A stretch of DNA of 64,000 bases. It comes from Shinella kummerowiae. Its GTDB lineage: Bacteria; Pseudomonadota; Alphaproteobacteria; Rhizobiales; Rhizobiaceae. The translations under genes and the position numbers were made by a program. The DNA lies in assembly GCF_009827055.1 (NCBI RefSeq), contig NZ_WUMK01000007.1:62001-126000 (forward strand), written 5' to 3'. Below the pieces are notes generated by a model, which was given only the letters and a program-made list of their open reading frames with translations, ran no database searches and was not told the DNA's origin. Below, piece after piece: positions 25,172-34,222 of this stretch (within the stretch, counting starts at the first letter, position 1; every line of letters starts with the position of its first letter).

Positions 25172-25840
25172 CTACGTCGCGCCTGCCTTTTCCAGAAGTG
25201 CGACCATCGCGCCGAAACCGCGGCCGCGCGCATGCTGGAGCGGTGTTACGCCGTCGTTGTCCGCGAGATTGACGTTCGCGCCAGCCTTGATCAGAAGATC
25301 GACGATCTCGACGTGGCGCTTTCCGCCATCGCCGAGGATGATCGCCTCGATGAGTGCCGTCCAGCCAAGCCGGTTCACATGATCGACGTCGACACCGGCC
25401 TTGATCAGCGTGTCGACCGTCTCGACATGGCCGCGCTCCGCGGCCGGGATGAGAGCGGTGCCGCCGTAGCGGTTGATGCTCTTGAGATCGGCGCCGTGGG
25501 CGAGCGTCAGCTTGAGAATGTCGAGATGCCCGCGTGCACCGGCATAGAGATAGGGGCTGTCGCTGATGGCGTCCTTGGCATTGACGTCGGCGCCAGCCTC
25601 GATCAGCGCACGGGCGGCGTTCAGCCGGTTGGCATGCGTGGCGACAAGCAGGGCCGTCGCGCCACTGCCGTCCCGCGCCTCGATTGTCGCGCCTTTGGCC
25701 AGAAGGGCCTTGATGGCAATGGCGTCGTCCGCGGCGGCGGCCTTGTGCAGGTCTAGGGTCATGGCATTGTCTGCGGCAAGAAGGGGAGATGCGAAGGCGG
25801 TCAGGAAGAGCCAGGCCGAGAGCAGGACGAGTTTCAGCAT
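25172..25840 (-). CDS. Exported ankyrin-repeat protein
   Basis: A 222-residue protein with a signal peptide (MLKLVLLSAWLFLTAFASPLLA, cleavage near residue 23) followed by about five ankyrin repeats. Repeat signatures include DGSGATALLVATHANRLNAARALIEAGADVN, GARGHLDILKLTLAHGADL, YGGTALIPAAERGHVETVDTLIKAGVDVD and NLADNDGVTPLQHARGRG. It is therefore a periplasmic protein-protein interaction module. The partner is unknown. It lies 76 bp upstream of allE on the same strand. Confidence 0.87.
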   Translation of the reverse strand: MLKLVLLSAWLFLTAFASPLLAADNAMTLDLHKAAAADDAIAIKALLAKGATIEARDGSGATALLVATHANRLNAARALIEAGADVNAKDAISDSPYLYAGARGHLDILKLTLAHGADLKSINRYGGTALIPAAERGHVETVDTLIKAGVDVDHVNRLGWTALIEAIILGDGGKRHVEIVDLLIKAGANVNLADNDGVTPLQHARGRGFGAMVALLEKAGAT

Positions 25841-25990
25841 GCGGATCCCGTTGGTTGTGGCGTCAAATTAACAGTGGCCACCGGCATTAGGAAATTAAAT
25901 GTGCAAATCCCTATCATTCAGAAGTTGGAATTCATCTGAGGGGCCGGCTATAAATCGCATGAGCCGCCGATCGAGAAAGGGAACCGGTCC

Positions 25991-26914
25991 ATGAAGACGG
26001 AACAGGGACTTTTGCGCATCTCCATTGCCGTCACCATCGTGCTGGCCGGTGTCGGCATCCTGTTCGGCATTCTCTCCGGCTCCTTCGCCATCGTCTTCGA
26101 CGGTGTCTATGCGCTGACCGATGCGGCGATGACCGTGGTCGCCCTGCTCGTTTCGAACCTCATCGCGTCCTCGGCGACGGGCAGCGGCAAGGGCCGGCTC
26201 GTCAAACACTTCACCATGGGCTTCTGGCATCTGGAGCCGATGGTGCTCGGCCTCAATGGTATCCTTCTGACAGGTGCGGCGATCTATGCGCTGATCAACG
26301 CCATCGGCAGCATCATGGAGGGCGGGCGGCCGCTGAACTTCGACCAGGCGATCATCTACGCCGTGGTGACGATCATCGTGACGGTCGCCATGGCGATCGT
26401 CGCCACGCGCGCGAACCGCACGCTCAAGTCGGATTTCGTGGCGCTCGACGCCAAGGCCTGGATGATGTCGGCCGGCCTGACGAGCGCCCTGCTCGTCGCC
26501 TTCGTCGTCGGCTATTTCATCCAGGGCACGGCCCATGAATGGTTGTCGCCCTATATCGACCCGGTGGCGCTGGCGCTTGTCTGCCTTGTCATCATCCCCA
26601 TTCCCGCCGGCACCATCCGGCAGGCACTGGCCGATATCCTGCTGGTGACGCCAGGCGACCTGAAGAGCCATGTCGATGCGGTTGCCAGAACCGTCGTCGA
26701 ACGACACGGCTTCCTTTCCCACCGGGCCTATGTCGCCCGCGTCGGCCGCGGCCGGCAGATCGAACTCTTTTTCATCGTGCCCGAGGATTTTCCGCCGCGG
26801 AAGCTGCAGGAATGGGACGATATCCGCGACGAGATCGGCATTGCCATCGGCGACGAGGGGCCGGATCGTTGGCTGACCATCGCCTTCACCACCGATCCCG
26901 AATGGGCGGACTGA
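25991..26914 (+). CDS. Cation diffusion facilitator family transporter
   Basis: A 307-residue CDF exporter. It has about six membrane helices in the first ~220 residues, with the metal-site aspartates in VFDGVYALTDAAMTV (helix 2) and LDAKAWMMSAG (helix 5). The cytoplasmic C-terminal domain contains SHRAYVARVGRGRQIELFFIVP. It probably exports Zn, Fe, Mn or Co by proton antiport. The metal cannot be decided, and the usual second-site histidine is not obvious. It ends convergently with pseudoazurin, and a hairpin lies between them. Confidence 0.86.
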   Translation: MKTEQGLLRISIAVTIVLAGVGILFGILSGSFAIVFDGVYALTDAAMTVVALLVSNLIASSATGSGKGRLVKHFTMGFWHLEPMVLGLNGILLTGAAIYALINAIGSIMEGGRPLNFDQAIIYAVVTIIVTVAMAIVATRANRTLKSDFVALDAKAWMMSAGLTSALLVAFVVGYFIQGTAHEWLSPYIDPVALALVCLVIIPIPAGTIRQALADILLVTPGDLKSHVDAVARTVVERHGFLSHRAYVARVGRGRQIELFFIVPEDFPPRKLQEWDDIRDEIGIAIGDEGPDRWLTIAFTTDPEWAD

Positions 26915-26917
26915 AGA

Positions 26918-26950
26918 AAACCCGAAGCGGGATCGCTCCACTGCGGGTTT
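26918..26950. terminator. Convergent terminator-like hairpin
   Basis: Outer arms of 7 bp (26918-26924 with 26944-26950) enclose a smaller AGCG/CGCT stem. A residues flank the left side. It lies between the convergent CDF and pseudoazurin genes and may terminate both. Confidence 0.5.
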
Positions 26951-26966
26951 CGTCCCAACCAGCCTC

Positions 26967-27413
26967 TTACAGACCGAGAGCCGTGATTGCGGTGTCCATA
27001 CGCTCGCGGGCCTTCTTCGGCAGCTTGCCGGTCTTTATCGCATCGAGATTGGCCGGCGCATCGCCAACGACCACCACGCCCACCATGCCCATGCCGACAT
27101 GCGGCATGCACTTGACGCCATAGGCGCCGGGCTTGTCGAAGGTGACCTTGTAGGTCTCGTTCATCTTGCTCTTGAAGGTTTCCGCCCCCTCGGGGATCAT
27201 GCCCTTGATCGTCTCGACATTGTGTCCCTTGTCGGTCGGGATGAAGGTGACCGTGTCGCCGGGCGCCACCTTCACGAAGGCCGGCTCGAACACCATGGCG
27301 CCTTCGGCACCCTTGTTCAGCATATGCACCTCGAAATCTGCTGCTGCGGCGGGAAGCGCAAGCGCCAGAATGACCGCTGCTGCACCGACGATGCTCTTTG
27401 CCATGATACGCAC
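26967..27413 (-). CDS. Pseudoazurin (type 1 copper protein)
   Basis: A 148-residue periplasmic blue copper protein that donates electrons to copper nitrite reductase or related enzymes. A signal peptide ([17 protein letters not shown]) is followed by [26 protein letters not shown]. The copper ligands are His in [10 protein letters not shown] and Cys, His and Met in [11 protein letters not shown]. The GTG at 27413 is used because GGAG lies 7 nt upstream. The ATG three codons later lacks a spaced site. An FNR/FixK-type box lies 71 bp upstream, consistent with low-oxygen control. No denitrification enzymes are in the window. Confidence 0.93.
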   Translation of the reverse strand: MRIMAKSIVGAAAVILALALPAAAADFEVHMLNKGAEGAMVFEPAFVKVAPGDTVTFIPTDKGHNVETIKGMIPEGAETFKSKMNETYKVTFDKPGAYGVKCMPHVGMGMVGVVVVGDAPANLDAIKTGKLPKKARERMDTAITALGL

Positions 27414-27483
27414 TGGAAGTCTCCTTGCTGACGAACGTCAATCGTTCATGCACAAGGGGTAGACCCGCGTCGCCCTTGCTTCT

Positions 27484-27497
27484 TTGACGTTGATCAA
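27484..27497 (-). promoter_or_regulatory. FNR/FixK/Nnr-type box upstream of pseudoazurin
   Basis: TTGAC-N4-ATCAA at 27484-27497 fits the anaerobox consensus TTGAY-N4-RTCAA. Its centre lies about 78 bp upstream of the pseudoazurin start. Pseudoazurin genes are known members of FNR/NnrR regulons. Confidence 0.6.
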
Positions 27498-27534
27498 ACA
27501 ACGGGCAGCGGCATGCGTGGCGTGCTGTCGCAGC

Positions 27535-28965
27535 TTATCGTCCCGCATGCACCGGCGGCAGCATGGCGCTCCAGGGCCGCGCCTCTTCGAGGTCTCGGGC
27601 AACGCGCACCAATGCCGCCTCGTCGGCGAAGCGGCCGACGACCTGGATGCCGATCGGCATATGGTTGCGGTCGAGGCCGAGCGGCAGGCTGACGGAGGGC
27701 TGGCCGGTGGCGTTGAACGTACCGAGGAAGGTGAAGAGCGTCGTGTCGCCCTCGGAGAAGCCGACCGCCGTGAGGTCCGGGCGCGTCGTGGAAAAACGGC
27801 CGTGTTCCGGCGCGGTTACCGGCGTCGTCGGCGTCAGCAGGATGTCGTAGCTCGCCGTTGCCATCGCCACATCGTGGCGGATCTTGCGCATGGTCTCGAA
27901 GATGGTGACGATCTCGGCCGGCGACATGGCAAGCGTCTGGTGCATCAGTTTGAGGATGACAGGTTCCAGCGTCGTATCGTCCAGGGGACGGCCGAGCGTG
28001 GCGGCAAGCGCGGGCAAATCGGCAAGGCCGAGGTTGAAGCCGCCCATCACGCCGATCATGATGTCGTGCGAATTCACCGGTGCCGCGATCTCTTCGACCG
28101 TGTGGCCCATCGATGCGAGCAGGGCGGCCGTCGCGTCGAGCGTTGCCAGCACATCCTCGGCGATCGGCACGCTGCCCCAGGCGGTGCGGGCAAGACCCAC
28201 GCGCAGCTTGCCGGTCGGCTGGGCCAGTTCATCGAGATAGGGCCGTTCCGGCTGGCGGATGATGAAGGGATCGCCCGGCTCCGGGCCGGCAAAGACGTCG
28301 AGGGCGGCGGCCATGTCGCGCACCGTGCGGCAGACGACGAATTCACGCGCCAGGCCGAACAGCGAATCCTGCCCGTCCGGCCCGCCGGACACGCGGCCGC
28401 GCGAGGGGTTGAGGCCGACGAGACCGCACCAGCCGGCGGGAATGCGGATCGAACCGCCGCCATCCGAGGCATGCGCGATCGGCACGATGCCGGAAGCCAC
28501 CGCCGCTGCGGCGCCACCGGAAGAGCCGCCGGCCGAGGCGTCGAGGTTCCACGGATTGCGGGTAATGCCCTCCAGAATGGTTTCGGTGAAGCCGGCAAAG
28601 GCCAGTTCCGGCACGGCGCTGCGGCCGACGATGCGCAGGCCCGCCGCCTTGGCGCGCCTGGTATAGTAGGCGTCGTGGGTGCTGACGCTGCCCTTCAGCA
28701 GCCGGCTGCCGCATTCCTGCAAGCGGCCTGCCTCCGTCGCGCCGATATCCTTGCGCAGGAACGGCACGCCATTGAAGGCACCCTCCGCCGGGCCCGGCAC
28801 GGTTTCCGCATCCGCATAGAATTCCACGACGGCATTGATCGCCGGGTCGACCTTTTCGAAGGCCTGCCGGGCAAGGCCGGCAAGTTCCGCGGCGGTTACC
28901 TCACCGCGCTTGACGAGCTGGGCAAGGCTGGTGGCGTCGTGGCTGGCATATTCGGAAAGGTTCAT
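27535..28965 (-). CDS. Amidase (amidase-signature family)
   Basis: A 476-residue amidase-signature hydrolase. The catalytic Ser-cisSer-Lys system is visible: Lys in GVPFLRKDIG (about residue 71), the Gly/Ser-rich DASAGGSSGGAAAAVASG (about 144-161) and DGGGSIRIPA. The substrate is unknown, with fatty or aryl amides and peptides all possible. The ATG at 28965 is preferred over an in-frame upstream start. It lies downstream of an amidohydrolase on the same strand with a 117-bp gap, so the two could form a small amide-degrading unit. Confidence 0.9.
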   Translation of the reverse strand: MNLSEYASHDATSLAQLVKRGEVTAAELAGLARQAFEKVDPAINAVVEFYADAETVPGPAEGAFNGVPFLRKDIGATEAGRLQECGSRLLKGSVSTHDAYYTRRAKAAGLRIVGRSAVPELAFAGFTETILEGITRNPWNLDASAGGSSGGAAAAVASGIVPIAHASDGGGSIRIPAGWCGLVGLNPSRGRVSGGPDGQDSLFGLAREFVVCRTVRDMAAALDVFAGPEPGDPFIIRQPERPYLDELAQPTGKLRVGLARTAWGSVPIAEDVLATLDATAALLASMGHTVEEIAAPVNSHDIMIGVMGGFNLGLADLPALAATLGRPLDDTTLEPVILKLMHQTLAMSPAEIVTIFETMRKIRHDVAMATASYDILLTPTTPVTAPEHGRFSTTRPDLTAVGFSEGDTTLFTFLGTFNATGQPSVSLPLGLDRNHMPIGIQVVGRFADEAALVRVARDLEEARPWSAMLPPVHAGR

Positions 28966-29082
28966 GGGGAAGACCTGATTGAACGGGTGGAGACATTGAA
29001 AGGGTTTTTGGCGCGGGCGGCAAGGGTGCGCCGCTGGCCGAACCCGCAACCCCTTGCGTCTTCGTCTGGGCAGGATAGGGCC

Positions 29083-30750
29083 TTATATCTCGTAGGTTAC
29101 ACGGCCGCCGCAGATCGTCATTTTCGGGCGTATCTTGCCGATGCGCTCCGGGCTCACGGCCTCGATGTCGCTATCAAGGATGACGAGGTCGGCGAAGTAG
29201 CCGGGTTTGAGCATGCCCTTGCGGTCTTCGGCAAACTCCGCATAGGCGCTGCCGATCGTATAGGCGGCGATGGCGTCGTGCAGGCTGACGGAGTGATCCG
29301 GATCGCCCTCCTGCCAGACCGTCCGCGTCACCGCGGCCTGGATGCCGGCGATCGGGTCGATCGGCGAGACCGGCCAGTCGGAGGAGAAGGCCAATGCTGC
29401 GCCCGTTTCCTTGATGCGGCGCCAGGCATAGGCGAGATAACGGCGCTTCTCGCCGATGCGCGAGAGGGTCGGCTCGAGCGGAAAGCACATGCCGCCCGGC
29501 GGGTGCGGCGGCTGCATGGAGGCGATGACGCCGAGTTCGGCAAAGCGCGGCATGTCCTCCTCGGTGATCAGCTCGACATGCTCGATGCGATGGCGGCTGT
29601 CGCGGGCGCCGTTCGCCTTCTGCGCGGCCTCATAGCCGTTCAGCACGCGCCGAACGGCGCCGTCGCCGATGGCGTGCACTGCGATCTGCAGGCCGCGACG
29701 GTCGATCTCGGTGGCGAGTCCGGAAAATTCCTCGTTGCTGAAATAGGGGTCGCCATGCCAGTCCGGCCGGTCGGCATAGGGCTCGACGAGGAAGGCGGTG
29801 CCGGATTCCAGCACGCCGTCCATGAACACCTTGACCATGCCGGAGGAAACCCAGTCGCTGCGGTAGCGCCGGTCCATCTCGCTTGCCTTTTCGAGATCGG
29901 TGAGCGTCATCGGCTTCTTGAAATGATAGGGCACCTGGCCGCGCACGGTGATCGTGCCGTCCTCTTCCAGCGCCGCCATCAGCTGGAGCTGGTAGAAGTT
30001 GCCGTCCATGTTGTGAAACGAGGTGATGCCGTGTTTGGCGGCATGGGCCAGGCCGCGGCGCATAATCGCCTTGTCGGCCTCCCATTCCGCAGCGCTCGGT
30101 GCGGGGTCGGGCTCGCCGCCGGTCTCGATGCCGAGATGGGTGCGGTTCGGGCCGCCGAGATGCAGGACGGGCGACATGGCTTCGGATTCGCGCAGCTCGC
30201 CGGTCGCAAGGCCATCCGGCCCCATCACCACTTCGTTGCCGGGATTGACCGTCTTGCCGTGCAGGATGCCGGCCATGTCGAGCGCCTTGGTGTTCGCCCA
30301 GCTGGTGTGATGATCGGCGCCTACCAGCACGACCGGTCGGTCCGCGATGATGCGGTCGATATGGTGGCGCGTCAGCGGCTCGTCTTCGGAAATCATTGTG
30401 TAACCGGCGCCGTGGCCGGTCAAAAGGGCGTCGTCGGGATGGGCGGCGGCATGGGCAAGCAGGTTCGCCTTCAGCGCCTCGAAACCTTCAATGCCGGCGA
30501 GTTGAAGGTGCCCCAGCTCCTCGGCGCCACCGAACATGTGGATGTGGCTCTCGATGAAGCCCGGCAGCACCGACGCGCCGCCCGCGTCGACGATCCGGGT
30601 TTCCTCGCCCTTCAGCGCGAGGATGTCGCCGTCGCTGCCGATCGCGGCGATCCGCCCACCGGCAAGCGCAATGGCTTCGGCATGCGGATTGGCCGCGTCC
30701 ATGGTGAGGATGCGCGCATTGATGACAATGAGGTCGGCGGATACGGGCAT
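29083..30750 (-). CDS. Amidohydrolase, YtcJ-like
   Basis: A 555-residue metal-dependent amidohydrolase of the YtcJ/AmdC type. Metal ligands are suggested by FIESHIHMFGG near the N-terminus, AVHAIGDGAV (His) and the terminal FSSDWPVSPIDP (Asp). The C-terminal beta-sandwich part is GMLKPGYFADLVILDSDI. Members hydrolyse N-substituted amides and cyclic ureides. The substrate here is not known. The ATG at 30750 follows GAGGAGA. It lies between a fumarylacetoacetase-like gene and an amidase on the minus strand. Confidence 0.88.
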   Translation of the reverse strand: MPVSADLIVINARILTMDAANPHAEAIALAGGRIAAIGSDGDILALKGEETRIVDAGGASVLPGFIESHIHMFGGAEELGHLQLAGIEGFEALKANLLAHAAAHPDDALLTGHGAGYTMISEDEPLTRHHIDRIIADRPVVLVGADHHTSWANTKALDMAGILHGKTVNPGNEVVMGPDGLATGELRESEAMSPVLHLGGPNRTHLGIETGGEPDPAPSAAEWEADKAIMRRGLAHAAKHGITSFHNMDGNFYQLQLMAALEEDGTITVRGQVPYHFKKPMTLTDLEKASEMDRRYRSDWVSSGMVKVFMDGVLESGTAFLVEPYADRPDWHGDPYFSNEEFSGLATEIDRRGLQIAVHAIGDGAVRRVLNGYEAAQKANGARDSRHRIEHVELITEEDMPRFAELGVIASMQPPHPPGGMCFPLEPTLSRIGEKRRYLAYAWRRIKETGAALAFSSDWPVSPIDPIAGIQAAVTRTVWQEGDPDHSVSLHDAIAAYTIGSAYAEFAEDRKGMLKPGYFADLVILDSDIEAVSPERIGKIRPKMTICGGRVTYEI

Positions 30751-30849
30751 GCAGGTCTCCTCCTCTGGCTCCCCCTACGTCCTTTGGCGCAGGCCGAAAA
30801 ACGAAGGAATACGCCAAAGGGATAGGTGCCCGCATGCGCCATGCCGGAT

Positions 30850-31566
30850 TTATCCGGCGACGTTAAACGTTACCTCATCAAGCCCGTCGATATGCGCGAC
30901 CATCGTGTCGCCCTTTTCGATGGCACCCACTCCGGCCGGCGTGCCGGCGAAAATGAGGTCGCCCGGTTGCAGCGTGAACAGACGGGAGAGAGAGGCAATC
31001 ATCTCCGGCACCTTCCAGATCATCTGGTTGAGGTCGCCGTTCTGGCGGACCGTGCCGTTAACGGTAAGCCGGATCGCTCCTTGGCTCAGGTGTCCGGTCC
31101 CGGTTGCGGGATGAACAGGGCCGCAGGGTGCGGACTGTTCGAAGGCTTTGGCGACCTCCCACGGCCGGCCGTGTTTCTTGGCCTCCGCCTGCAAATCGCG
31201 CCGCGTCATGTCGAGGCCGATGGCGTAGCCATAGACGCAATCCAGCGCGCGCTCGACGGAAATATCGCTACCGCCGCTCTTGAGCGCAACAACCAGCTCG
31301 ACCTCATGATGCACGTCCGTGCTTGCGGACGGGTAGGGAAAGTCCGCGCCGGGCAGGACCAGGGTGTCCGGGTTCTTCTGGAAGAAGAAGGGCGGCTCCT
31401 TGTCGGGGTCATGGCCCATCTCGATGGCATGGTCGGCAAAGTTTCGGCCGACGCAATAGATGCGATGCACCGGGAAGAGCGCCTCGCTGCCCTTGATCGG
31501 CAGGGTGGGAATGGCGGCGGGCGTGAAGATATAGGTCGGGGCCGGATTGGGAGTTTCTGACGTCAT
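30850..31566 (-). CDS. Fumarylacetoacetate hydrolase-family protein (fumarylpyruvate hydrolase-like)
   Basis: A 238-residue single-domain FAH protein. The core IYCVGRNFADHAIEMGHDPDKEPPFFFQK and the metal-binding acids in DVHHEVELVVAL are present, ending with GDLIFAGTPAGVGAIEKGD. It most resembles fumarylpyruvate hydrolases of gentisate pathways. It lies beside hpaR and could instead serve the homoprotocatechuate pathway as a second HpaG-type domain. The ATG at 31566 has only a weak ribosome site. It diverges from hpaR. Confidence 0.86.
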   Translation of the reverse strand: MTSETPNPAPTYIFTPAAIPTLPIKGSEALFPVHRIYCVGRNFADHAIEMGHDPDKEPPFFFQKNPDTLVLPGADFPYPSASTDVHHEVELVVALKSGGSDISVERALDCVYGYAIGLDMTRRDLQAEAKKHGRPWEVAKAFEQSAPCGPVHPATGTGHLSQGAIRLTVNGTVRQNGDLNQMIWKVPEMIASLSRLFTLQPGDLIFAGTPAGVGAIEKGDTMVAHIDGLDEVTFNVAG

Positions 31567-31579
31567 GAGATGCCGTGCT

Positions 31580-31599
31580 TTCAAAAGTCGTGATTTGAA
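31580..31599. promoter_or_regulatory. Dyad in hpaR/FAH divergent promoter region
   Basis: A perfect 6-bp inverted repeat TTCAAA-N8-TTTGAA lies just upstream of the FAH-family gene and 99 bp before hpaR. MarR-family regulators often bind such dyads next to their own gene. Nothing else supports it. Confidence 0.3.
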
Positions 31600-31698
31600 C
31601 GTCGACGCTAACATGCCGGGCGGCCGCAATCGATCCGCTGCTCTCGCCTATTCTGGCCCGCGATTGCATGAATTTGAAAAATCGCAGATAGAGACACG

Positions 31699-32202
31699 AT
31701 GACGAAGGGTGCCCCGCCGGACATGGACAATCTCAAAAAACCCAAGGACACCTTGCCGAGCGAGCGTCGGCGCTCGCTGGCGATCGGCCTTTTGAAGGCC
31801 CGCGAGGCGGTGATGAGCCATTTCCGGCCGATCCTCGCCGATCACGACGTCACCGAGCAGCAATGGCGGGTGCTGCGCGCGCTGTCGGAGGCCGGCCAAC
31901 TCGATGCCACGGAGGTGGCGGAGAAAGCCTTCATTCTCGCGCCGAGCCTCACGCGCATGTTGCGCTCGCTGGAAGAGCGCGGGCTGATCACGCGGGAGAA
32001 GGACGAGACGGATGGTCGTCGGGTGCTGTTGGCGCTCGCACCTGCCGGGCAGGCCGTGATCGACGCGGTGATGCCGGATTCGCGCCGCGTCTATGCGGAT
32101 ATCGACGCGCGCTTTGGCGCCAAGCGCGTCGACGCGCTCCTCGACATGCTGGAGGAACTCGCCGCCCTCAAGCTCGATGGCAGAACGGGCGGCGAGGAAT
32201 AG
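31699..32202 (+). CDS. hpaR: HpaR-type MarR regulator of homoprotocatechuate degradation
   Basis: A 167-residue MarR-family repressor. The segment RRRSLAIGLLKAREAVMSHFRPILADHDVTEQQWRVLRALSE closely follows HpaR/HpcR. The winged HTH is VAEKAFILAPSLTRMLRSLEERGLITREKDETDGRRVLLAL. HpaR represses the homoprotocatechuate meta-cleavage operon until pathway substrates are present. That operon here begins at 46380, about 14 kb away, with a matching dyad at its promoter. The ATG at 31699 is used. An alternative lies at 31723. It is divergent from the FAH-family gene and convergent with the aminotransferase. Confidence 0.88.
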   Translation: MTKGAPPDMDNLKKPKDTLPSERRRSLAIGLLKAREAVMSHFRPILADHDVTEQQWRVLRALSEAGQLDATEVAEKAFILAPSLTRMLRSLEERGLITREKDETDGRRVLLALAPAGQAVIDAVMPDSRRVYADIDARFGAKRVDALLDMLEELAALKLDGRTGGEE

Positions 32203-32205
32203 CGG

Positions 32206-33561
32206 TCAGCGCGCGACCTTGGCGAGACCGGCATCGAGCGCGGCGACGATGCGCTCCACATCTTTCGTGGTGATGACGAGCGGCGGCGACAGGATGATGT
32301 TGGCGCCGGAGGTGCGCACCATCACGCCGGCCTCGTAGGTGCCTTCATAGATCGTCGCGACGACATCCTTTGCAGCCGACGCCTTGGTCTTGCGGTCGGC
32401 GACGAGTTCGAGCGCGCACATCAGCCCCTTGCCGCGCACATCGCCGATGATCTCGTGCTTCGCCTTCAGACCTTCGAGCCCGGCCATCAGCTCCGCGCCG
32501 CGCGCGGCGGCATTCGTCGCGACATCGGCGCGCCTGGTTTCCTTCAGCGTCGCCAGAGCGGCCGCGGCCCCCACCGGATGGCCGGAATAGGTGTAGCCGT
32601 GGCCGATCGCGCCATAACTGTTCTTGTTGGCCTCGAAAGCTTCCGCGATCCTGTCGGCGATCATCACCGCGCCGAAGGGGAAATAGCCATTGGTGATGGC
32701 CTTCGCGGTGGACATGAAGTCGGGTTTGACGCCCCAGAGACGGGATCCGGTCCAGGCTCCGGTGCGGCCGAAGGCGGTGATCACCTCGTCGGCGATCAGC
32801 AAGATGCCGTGCCGGTCGCAGATGTCGCGCATCAGCGGCATGAACGTCTCATGCGGCACGATCACTCCGCCGGCACCCAGCACCGGCTCCATGATCAGCG
32901 CCGCGATCGTATCGGCGCCCTGGAAGGCGATCTCGTCCTCGAACTGTCTGGCGATGAGGCTGGCGAGCACTGCTGGGTCCTCGGTGCCGAAAGGGTTGCG
33001 GTAGAGATAGGGGCTTGCCAGATGTGTGACGCCGGGCAGCAGCGGTTCGTAGTTGCGGCGGAAATTGGCATTGCCATTGACGGAGGCGCCGCCGAAATGG
33101 GTGCCGTGATAGCCCTTCTTCAACGCGATGAACTTCGTGCGCTCCGGCTGCCCATTGATCTTGTGGTACTGGCGGGCGAGGCGGAGGCACGTTTCCACCG
33201 AATCCGAGCCGCCCGAGGTGAAGAAGGCACGCGTCAGCCCATCCTCCCTGAACCATTCGGCCAGCTCGTAGGACAATTCGATCAGCGGCGAATTGGTCGT
33301 GCCACGGAAGGTCGAATAATAGGGGAGCTGGTCGAGCTGGTCGCGGATCGCCGCTTTCACCGGCTCGCAGGAATAACCGAGATTGACGTTCCACAGGCCG
33401 CCGACCGCGTCGAGTACGGTCTTGCCTTGCAGGTCGGTGATCTCGACACCCGCCGCGGCGTTGACGATTTTCGGCGGGTTGGCGCGCATTTCGGCCGGAT
33501 GCGCCATGGGATGCCAGAGATGGCGGGCATTGTTCTCGACGAGGAAATTGGTTTCACGCAT
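32206..33561 (-). CDS. Class III aminotransferase (omega-amino acid/amine:pyruvate type)
   Basis: A 451-residue fold-type I PLP enzyme. The cofactor region is FFTSGGSDSVETCLRLARQYH and KKGYHGTHFGG, and the aspartate is in GILLIADEVITAFGRTG. The Schiff-base lysine is in MSTAKAITNGYFP. It resembles beta-alanine, putrescine or taurine:pyruvate transaminases rather than a true aspartate aminotransferase. GGAG lies 7 nt before the ATG at 33561. The start overlaps the stop of the HAD gene by 8 nt. It is the last gene of the iclR operon. With the adjacent aldehyde dehydrogenase it could convert an amine to an acid. Confidence 0.9.
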   Translation of the reverse strand: MRETNFLVENNARHLWHPMAHPAEMRANPPKIVNAAAGVEITDLQGKTVLDAVGGLWNVNLGYSCEPVKAAIRDQLDQLPYYSTFRGTTNSPLIELSYELAEWFREDGLTRAFFTSGGSDSVETCLRLARQYHKINGQPERTKFIALKKGYHGTHFGGASVNGNANFRRNYEPLLPGVTHLASPYLYRNPFGTEDPAVLASLIARQFEDEIAFQGADTIAALIMEPVLGAGGVIVPHETFMPLMRDICDRHGILLIADEVITAFGRTGAWTGSRLWGVKPDFMSTAKAITNGYFPFGAVMIADRIAEAFEANKNSYGAIGHGYTYSGHPVGAAAALATLKETRRADVATNAAARGAELMAGLEGLKAKHEIIGDVRGKGLMCALELVADRKTKASAAKDVVATIYEGTYEAGVMVRTSGANIILSPPLVITTKDVERIVAALDAGLAKVAR

Positions 33562-34222
33562 GGAATGTCTCCGGTTTCTGGAGGCCGAGCATCGCTCTGG
33601 CTTCGGCATAACTTTCGGCGGGGCGGGTGACGTCGAAATGCACATTGGGCAGGCCGACCGCGTCGGCGCCCTCGATGTTCTTCTTCTGGTCGTCGACGAA
33701 GACGCAGTCCGTTTTATCGACGCCGACGTCGCGAACAGCCTGTTCATAGGCGCGCGGATCGGGCTTGAGGATGCCGGTGTAGGTCGCGTCGACGATGACG
33801 TCGAACAGGTCGATCAGCGGAAAGCGCTTGCGGAAGTCGACGCCGTAGAAGAGATCCAGTTCATTGGAGAGGATGGCGAGTTTCATGCCGGCGGCCTTCG
33901 CAGCGAGGATGGTTTCGCGCGCTTCCGGACGCAGCACAAGGTCCGGTTCCGCTCCGCGCGCGCGCTGCACAAAAGTCTTCATGTCCGTCCAGTCCTCGCC
34001 GATCAGCCGGCCGGTCTCGCGGGTGCGCTCCATCCAGTAATCGCGCTCGGTGATCTCGCGGTTCTGCATGCGCTGCCAGAGCGGATCGGTCGAGGGATCG
34101 AACGGCCCTTTCCAGGTCAGCGTGCCGGGGGCGAGCCCAAGCGCGCGCTCAGTGACGTCGTGGGTTTCGAACAAAGTGCGGGTGACGACACCGCCGAAAT
34201 CGAGGATCAGCGCTTTCGTCAT
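33554..34222 (-). CDS. HAD-superfamily hydrolase (subfamily IA)
   Basis: A 222-residue HAD phosphatase-like protein. Motif I is LILDFGGVV (Asp nucleophile at residue 8; the usual second Asp is Gly, as in the YihX group). Motif II is LAILSNELD, motif III has Lys in GILKPDPRAY, and motif IV is CVFVDDQKKNIEGA. The start overlaps the upstream Tm-1-like gene by ATGA (34219-34222) and the end overlaps the aminotransferase start. This tight coupling ties it to the same pathway. The substrate is unknown. Confidence 0.87.
   Translation of the reverse strand: MTKALILDFGGVVTRTLFETHDVTERALGLAPGTLTWKGPFDPSTDPLWQRMQNREITERDYWMERTRETGRLIGEDWTDMKTFVQRARGAEPDLVLRPEARETILAAKAAGMKLAILSNELDLFYGVDFRKRFPLIDLFDVIVDATYTGILKPDPRAYEQAVRDVGVDKTDCVFVDDQKKNIEGADAVGLPNVHFDVTRPAESYAEARAMLGLQKPETFHA

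Noticed and set aside
27484-30825. A 1113-codon open frame on the plus strand
   Set aside because: It is antisense to the amidase and amidohydrolase genes, has Arg/Gly/His-rich chance composition, no family resemblance and no ribosome site. It is typical of high-GC shadow frames.
31645-31690. GCGATT...AATCGC inverted repeat upstream of hpaR as an HpaR operator
   Set aside because: The arms are only 6 bp and 14 bp apart and do not resemble the strong dyad at hpaF, so chance is likely.
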